A stretch of DNA of 49,798 nucleotides from Paramuribaculum intestinale (GTDB lineage Bacteria; Bacteroidota; Bacteroidia; Bacteroidales; Muribaculaceae). Both the position numbers and the translations under genes were made by a program. Positions 45,085-49,798 of this stretch are shown one piece after another; positions within the stretch are counted from its first letter, which is position 1; each line of letters starts with the position of its first letter. The stretch covers positions 1 to 49,798 of the forward strand of contig NZ_PUED01000002.1 in NCBI RefSeq assembly GCF_003024925.1, given 5' to 3'. Under the pieces are notes generated by a model, which saw only the letters and a program-made list of their open reading frames with translations, ran no database searches and had not been told where the DNA came from.

Positions 45085-45806
45085 TCGAGGCACTGCAACA
45101 TTTTTACGAAGCCGTCAACTCCGTCGAGGTCACTACGACCTCGGCGGTGTTCAAATTATGCGTAAGCCTGTTGCTCGGCAGCTGCGTCGGGATGGAGCGC
45201 AAGCGCAAAGGACAGATCGCCGGCATACGCACATTCGCCCTCATCTCCATGGGAGCCACGCTGGCCATGCTGCTCTCGATCTACGTGCCGCAGGAATACC
45301 TCGGGCTGAAAAACGGCGACCCCGGACGTATCGCCGCGCAGGTGATCACCGGCATCGGTTTCCTCGGCGCCGGAGCCATCATACAGATGAAAGGATCGGT
45401 GCGCGGACTGACCACCGCCGCCGGCATCTGGATGGTGGCCACGATAGGCATGGCCGTGGGCGTAGGCATGTATCTGGTGTCGGTCGTGGCCACCGGACTG
45501 ATGCTCGTCATACTCGTACTGCTCGAACAACTGGAGCACCGCATCCATGTCGGATGGGAGACACGCATAGTGCGCATACGCATCGGAGCGATCGTCAAGG
45601 ATATAGAAGCCTACCGCCACTGTCTGTCGGAACAGAATATCACACTGACCAATGTGTTTGTGGAGTATGATTTCGAAACGCCCTGCACGCGCCTCAATCT
45701 GGTGGTGCTCGCCAAAAACACCACCGATTTCGTCAAAGTGTTCGGACTGCTCCGACAACTTAATCCCACACAGGGCATCTCGCTCGCCAATCAAGTGACC
45801 ATATGA
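45081..45806 (+). CDS. MgtC/SapB family membrane protein
   Basis: The 241-residue protein has four to five membrane helices and the family motifs GSCVGMERKRKGQIAG, GIGFLGAGAII and GLTTAAGIWMVATIGMAVG. A soluble C-terminal region (about 150-241) resembles an ACT-like fold. MgtC proteins are linked to growth at low magnesium and to control of F-type ATPase in some pathogens; the role here is unknown. It overlaps both neighbours as ATGA, so the three genes form a coupled unit. Confidence 0.88.
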   Translation: MIEALQHFYEAVNSVEVTTTSAVFKLCVSLLLGSCVGMERKRKGQIAGIRTFALISMGATLAMLLSIYVPQEYLGLKNGDPGRIAAQVITGIGFLGAGAIIQMKGSVRGLTTAAGIWMVATIGMAVGVGMYLVSVVATGLMLVILVLLEQLEHRIHVGWETRIVRIRIGAIVKDIEAYRHCLSEQNITLTNVFVEYDFETPCTRLNLVVLAKNTTDFVKVFGLLRQLNPTQGISLANQVTI

Positions 45807-48043
45807 TCCTCGCCACAATAGCCGCAGAATCTCTGCCCATCGAAAGCCTGATACGCGATCTGGCATTCATACTCATACTCGGCGCCGTGGTGACGGTGCT
45901 GTTCAAATGGTTGCGTCAGCCTGTCGTGCTCGGCTATATCGTAGCCGGATTTCTGGCGAGCCCCCACTTCGAGTATCTGCCGTCGGTGACTACCGACAGC
46001 AATATCGAGTTCTGGGCTCAGATAGGCATCGTGGTGCTGCTCTTCTCGCTTGGACTTGAATTCAGCTTCAAGAAACTTGTCAATGCCGGAGGGTCGGCTG
46101 TGGTGACGGCTATGATCATCGTCGCGGGCATGATGTGCGGTGGGTTTGTTGTCGGACATATTCTCGGTTTCTCGGCCATCAACTGCCTTTTCCTCGGCGG
46201 CATGCTGTCCATGTCGTCGACCACTATAATCATCAAGGCCTTCAACGATCTGGGGCTTCAGCACAAGAAATTCGCCTCGCTGGTGTTTGCTGTGCTGATA
46301 GTGGAGGATCTTTTTGCAGTGGTGATGATGGTGTTGCTGTCGTCGATAGCTGTCAATTCCACCGTCAAAGGTGGCGAGATGCTGTTTAGCGTCATGAAGC
46401 TGGTGTTTTTCCTCATCATGTGGTTTGCCACCGGAGTGTTCGTTCTCCCTTCGTTGCTCAACAAGGTGCGTCGCTATCTGAATTCCGAAACACTTCTGAT
46501 CATGTCGATGGGACTGTGCCTCGGCATGGCCGTTTTTTCGGTCTGCTGCGGATTCTCGCTTGCATTGGGAGCGTTCGTGATGGGCTCTATCCTTGCCGGC
46601 ACGAGTTTTGCCGAACGGATCGAGCGCGTAGTCACTCCGGTAAAGGATCTGTTCGGATCAGTATTCTTCATATCCGTCGGCATGATGGTGGATCCGCACA
46701 TCATCACGCAATACTGGGCGCCGATCCTTGTGCTGTCGGGAGTCGTGATCTTCGGCATGATACTGTTCGGCACCTTCGGCATGCTCGTCACTGGCCAAAA
46801 CCTGAAGGTGGCCATCGAAGCCGGATTCTCCCTGACACAGATCGGCGAATTCGCTTTCATCATAGCCACCCTCGGCATGAGCCTCGGAGTGCTCGATCCT
46901 ACCATCTATCCGATAGTCGTGGCCGTGTCGGTGCTGACCACCTTCACCACGCCATACTTCATACGCATGGCCGATCCGGCCTACGGGATCATCCGCCGCC
47001 TGCTCCCCCGCCGCCTGCACTTCCTAATTGACCGCTACACCGAAAGCGCAGCCGCCGAGAGCGAAACAGGACGCCTGTGGCGCTCACTGATACACCGCTA
47101 TCTGTGGAGGGTGATGCTCTACTCCGCCGTATTGGTGGCTATGGCTCTGATATCACAGAAATGGGTGCTTCCATGGCTTACAGGCGTCAGCGAAGTTTGG
47201 GGGCCGCTTCTCTGCGCGCTGCTGACACTGGCCGCCATGACACCATTTCTCATCGCCCTGTCGTTTCCGGCATCGAAACGCACCGAACGGCAGCGTCTGA
47301 TCGAAGCCAACGCCAAATTCGACGTGCCACTGGTGGTGATGACATTCTTCAGGCTTCTGATAGGCCTGGCTATCATCATCTATACCCTGTCGGTGACATT
47401 CTCAGTGGCCGTAGGATTCATATTCGGCATTTTCATCTTCATGCTGCTTGTATTCGGCTTCTCGCGCAACGTCAGGCGCCGCATGCGCGGCATCGAGTCG
47501 CGGTTTATCGACAATCTCAACGAGCGAGAACTCAGGCGCAGCGGACGCCGCAACAACGTCGTGGGCAATCTTCATATGGCTTTCATGACCGTGGGCTACG
47601 ACTGCCCGTTTGTCGGCGAGCGGCTTCAGGACTCTGATCTGCGCCGCAGATACGGTGTCAGCATAGCCAACATACAGCGTGGAGCGCAAGTGCTGCCGGT
47701 GCCGTCGGGCGACACCCGCATATTTCCCGGCGACGTGCTCGGCGTGATCGGCACCGACGAGGAAATACAGAAACTTCTGCCCATCGTCGAGGCAACGGAC
47801 AGCAACGAAGCCGCCGGACCGTCGGCCCACGACTTCAAGATGACTACCGTGCAGATCTCGGCATCATCACCGCTGGCCGGAAAGACAGTGGGAGAGGCCC
47901 GGCTGAGCAAGGACTACTCTACCCTGCTTGTAGCCATAGACCGCAATGGAGAATTCATCACCCCGGTGGCCTCGACCCGGTTTGAACCTCACGACATCAT
48001 CTGGGCCGTAGCGCCCAAAAAACAGATTGCCCGCCTCAAATGA
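45803..48043 (+). CDS. CPA2-type cation:proton antiporter with two TrkA_C domains
   Basis: The 746-residue protein has about 12 N-terminal membrane helices (to about residue 400) with the family stretches VVLGYIVAGFLASP, IGIVVLLFSLGLEFS, SMSSTTIIIKAF and GAFVMGSILAGTSF, and extra helices around 440-560. The C-terminus has two TrkA_C-like regulatory domains (about 588-665 and 680-746). The nucleotide-binding TrkA_N Rossmann domain found in KefB/KefC is absent. Likely exchanges K+ or Na+ for protons across the inner membrane; the ion is not determinable from the sequence. Confidence 0.87.
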   Translation: MILATIAAESLPIESLIRDLAFILILGAVVTVLFKWLRQPVVLGYIVAGFLASPHFEYLPSVTTDSNIEFWAQIGIVVLLFSLGLEFSFKKLVNAGGSAVVTAMIIVAGMMCGGFVVGHILGFSAINCLFLGGMLSMSSTTIIIKAFNDLGLQHKKFASLVFAVLIVEDLFAVVMMVLLSSIAVNSTVKGGEMLFSVMKLVFFLIMWFATGVFVLPSLLNKVRRYLNSETLLIMSMGLCLGMAVFSVCCGFSLALGAFVMGSILAGTSFAERIERVVTPVKDLFGSVFFISVGMMVDPHIITQYWAPILVLSGVVIFGMILFGTFGMLVTGQNLKVAIEAGFSLTQIGEFAFIIATLGMSLGVLDPTIYPIVVAVSVLTTFTTPYFIRMADPAYGIIRRLLPRRLHFLIDRYTESAAAESETGRLWRSLIHRYLWRVMLYSAVLVAMALISQKWVLPWLTGVSEVWGPLLCALLTLAAMTPFLIALSFPASKRTERQRLIEANAKFDVPLVVMTFFRLLIGLAIIIYTLSVTFSVAVGFIFGIFIFMLLVFGFSRNVRRRMRGIESRFIDNLNERELRRSGRRNNVVGNLHMAFMTVGYDCPFVGERLQDSDLRRRYGVSIANIQRGAQVLPVPSGDTRIFPGDVLGVIGTDEEIQKLLPIVEATDSNEAAGPSAHDFKMTTVQISASSPLAGKTVGEARLSKDYSTLLVAIDRNGEFITPVASTRFEPHDIIWAVAPKKQIARLK

Positions 48044-48110
48044 CTCCTCAAATGATAGCGCCACGGTCAAAAACACCTCCACGCACAGCGGCAAGATGAC
48101 AAAAATTTCA

Positions 48111-48118
48111 TAATTTTG
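48111..48118 (+). promoter_or_regulatory. Candidate -7 element of guaA
   Basis: TAATTTTG is an exact -7 match 40 nt upstream of the guaA ATG, in the 115-bp gap after the antiporter gene. No -33 TTTG lies at the usual distance. Confidence 0.45.
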
Positions 48119-48158
48119 CAACCTACACCAAAGCGATAATTCTTTTACACCAATCCTT

Positions 48159-49682
48159 ATGCAGGAAAAGATCATAATCCTCGATTTCGGATCGCAGACC
48201 ACACAGCTAATCGGACGCCGTGTGCGCGAGCTGAATACCTACTGCGAGATCGTACCCTACAACAAGTTTCCCCACGGCGACGAGTCAGTGATAGGCGTCA
48301 TCCTCTCCGGTTCGCCATTCTCAGTTTATGACGAAAAAGCGTTCCGCACCGATCTGTCATCGATATGGGGGCGTCTTCCCATTTTGGGCATATGCTACGG
48401 AGCGCAGTTCATAGCCTACACCAACGGAGGCAAGGTAGAGCCGGCCGGCAGCCGCGAATACGGACGCGCACGCCTCGAATATGTCGACGAATCCGACCAG
48501 CTGCTCCGCGGCATACGTCCGGGAAGCCAGGTGTGGATGAGCCATGGCGACACCATCACCGGCATATCCGACAAATTCGAAATCATAGCCTCCACGGCTG
48601 ATGTACCCGTTGCCGCCTACCGCTCCAAAGAGGAGAAAGTGTGGGGCGTGCAGTTCCACCCAGAAGTATACCACAGTGAGTGCGGCACGCAGCTGCTCTC
48701 CAACTTCGTCAAGGGCATCTGCGGATCGAAATGCGACTGGAACGCCGCGTCGTTCATAGAATCGACCGTGGCCGCGCTCAAAGAGCAGCTCGGAGACGAC
48801 AAGGTGGTGCTCGGCCTGAGCGGCGGTGTCGATTCCTCGGTAGCGGCCGTGCTCCTCAACAAGGCGATAGGCAAGAATCTCACCTGCATATTCGTTGACC
48901 ACGGCATGCTCCGCAAGGACGAGTTCAGCGACGTGATGCGCGACTATGAGGGACTTGGCCTCAATGTGATCGGAGTCGACGCTTCGGCAAAGTTCTTCAA
49001 GGAACTCGCCGGAGTGACCGATCCCGAAAAGAAACGCAAGATCATCGGCAAAGGATTTATCGACGTGTTTGACGAAGAGGCACATAAGCTCACCGATGTG
49101 AAGTGGCTCGGACAGGGCACAATATATCCCGACTGCATCGAATCGCTCTCTATCACCGGCACCACCATCAAGAGCCACCACAATGTGGGCGGACTTCCCG
49201 AGAAAATGAACCTCAGACTGTGCGAACCCCTGCGTCTGCTATTCAAGGACGAAGTGCGCGCCGTCGGACGCCAGCTCGGAATGCCCGAACATCTCATCAG
49301 CCGTCATCCGTTCCCGGGGCCTGGGCTGGCAGTCAGAATTCTCGGCGACATCACTCCTGAAAAGGTGGCCGTGCTGCAGGAGGCCGATGCCATATTCATA
49401 CAGGGTCTCCGCGACCATGGCCTCTACGATTCGGTATGGCAAGCCGGAGTGATACTCCTTCCCGTGCAGAGCGTAGGAGTGATGGGCGACGAACGCACCT
49501 ACGAACGCGCCGTGGCTCTGCGCGCTGTCACATCGACCGACGCCATGACCGCCGACTGGGCACGACTCCCCTACGACTTTCTCGCCGAGGTGTCAAACAA
49601 GATCATCAATAAGGTAAAAGGCGTGAACCGCGTCACCTACGACATTTCCTCAAAACCGCCGTCGACGATCGAGTGGGAGTGA
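48159..49682 (+). CDS. guaA: GMP synthase (glutamine-hydrolysing)
   Basis: GuaA converts XMP to GMP with ATP and glutamine. The 507-residue protein has a class I glutamine amidotransferase domain with Cys79 in LGICYGAQ and the His-Glu pair in QFHPEV, then the ATP pyrophosphatase loop [11 protein letters not shown] (about 213-223) and the C-terminal dimer domain ending KPPSTIEWE. Motif order and length are normal. Confidence 0.96.
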   Translation: MQEKIIILDFGSQTTQLIGRRVRELNTYCEIVPYNKFPHGDESVIGVILSGSPFSVYDEKAFRTDLSSIWGRLPILGICYGAQFIAYTNGGKVEPAGSREYGRARLEYVDESDQLLRGIRPGSQVWMSHGDTITGISDKFEIIASTADVPVAAYRSKEEKVWGVQFHPEVYHSECGTQLLSNFVKGICGSKCDWNAASFIESTVAALKEQLGDDKVVLGLSGGVDSSVAAVLLNKAIGKNLTCIFVDHGMLRKDEFSDVMRDYEGLGLNVIGVDASAKFFKELAGVTDPEKKRKIIGKGFIDVFDEEAHKLTDVKWLGQGTIYPDCIESLSITGTTIKSHHNVGGLPEKMNLRLCEPLRLLFKDEVRAVGRQLGMPEHLISRHPFPGPGLAVRILGDITPEKVAVLQEADAIFIQGLRDHGLYDSVWQAGVILLPVQSVGVMGDERTYERAVALRAVTSTDAMTADWARLPYDFLAEVSNKIINKVKGVNRVTYDISSKPPSTIEWE

Positions 49683-49683
49683 T

Positions 49684-49798
49684 ATGAATATAGTCCTCAA
49701 TATCATCTGGGTAGTGTTCGGCGGACTGATGATAGCCATCGAATATGCCGTGGCGAGCATCGGCATGATGGTGACAATCATCGGCATACCGTTCGGAC
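49684..49798 (+). CDS. YccF-family membrane protein (5' part only)
   Basis: The frame starts one base after the guaA stop: MNIVLNIIWVVFGGLMIAIE, then VTIIGIPFG. This is the typical opening of YccF (DUF307) inner-membrane proteins, whose function is unknown. Only 38 codons lie in the window. The close spacing suggests co-transcription with guaA. Confidence 0.8.
   Translation, partial: MNIVLNIIWVVFGGLMIAIEYAVASIGMMVTIIGIPFG

Noticed and set aside
1-49798. CRISPR arrays, insertion sequences, phage genes, rRNA and tRNA genes
   Set aside because: No regularly spaced repeats, transposase or integrase motifs, phage structural genes or structural RNA signatures were seen on either strand. A tRNA or covariance-model search was not possible here.

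Overview
The window looks like chromosomal DNA of a Bacteroidales bacterium, probably Muribaculaceae or a close relative. No rRNA or species-specific marker is present, so the family is an inference. The evidence is a complete Bat (aerotolerance) operon, DUF4290 and DUF349 genes, the short ProS type, a long SecA with a C-terminal zinc motif, weak Shine-Dalgarno use, and promoters of the Bacteroidetes type (-33 TTTG / -7 TAnnTTTG). No phage, insertion sequence, CRISPR array, tRNA or rRNA was found.

Layout. 1-10.5 kb lies mostly on the minus strand: recG (cut by the window edge), ispD, a sugar-phosphate transferase of the WcaJ type, a coiled-coil lipoprotein, rsmI, a disordered conserved protein and a PBP4-type D-Ala-D-Ala peptidase. 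A plus-strand DUF349 gene lies between ispD and the transferase. 10.6-18.1 kb (plus): TetR regulator-fabG, DUF4290-rimM-small acidic protein-OmpA-like protein, proS, then a GT2 glycosyltransferase translationally coupled to two HU-family genes, the second of which carries a membrane anchor. 18.3-27 kb (plus): moxR-DUF58-membrane protein-batA-batB-batC-batD-batE. 27-29.3 kb: a small HTH protein, a universal stress protein and, on the minus strand, a rubredoxin. 29.5-35.6 kb (plus): ispE, grpE-dnaJ behind a sigma-54-like promoter, cobU-cobT-cobS, cysK. A minus-strand YczE-like membrane protein follows. 36.7-49.8 kb (plus): galE, an Lnb/DUF4105 protein, a degenerate alkaline-phosphatase-fold protein, secA, a coupled trio (coiled-coil anchor, MgtC, CPA2 antiporter), guaA and the start of a YccF gene.

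Most genes are core housekeeping: isoprenoid precursors (ispD, ispE), nucleotide-loop assembly of cobalamin, chaperones, secretion, envelope maintenance. The Bat operon forms one likely transcription unit for an envelope complex of two VWA proteins, TPR proteins and a MoxR ATPase.

Most notable signals: (1) two intergenic elements of 189 and 169 bp that each fold nearly end to end into a long hairpin and share a core whose central stem differs in sequence but keeps its pairing; (2) a near-consensus sigma-54 site in front of grpE-dnaJ, which also selects the GrpE start; (3) an HU-domain protein tethered to the membrane by a glycine-zipper helix; (4) an alkaline-phosphatase-fold protein that has lost its nucleophile and DH metal motifs, next to a candidate lipoprotein N-acyltransferase; (5) a hexanucleotide repeat inside the signal-peptide core of the PBP4-like gene.
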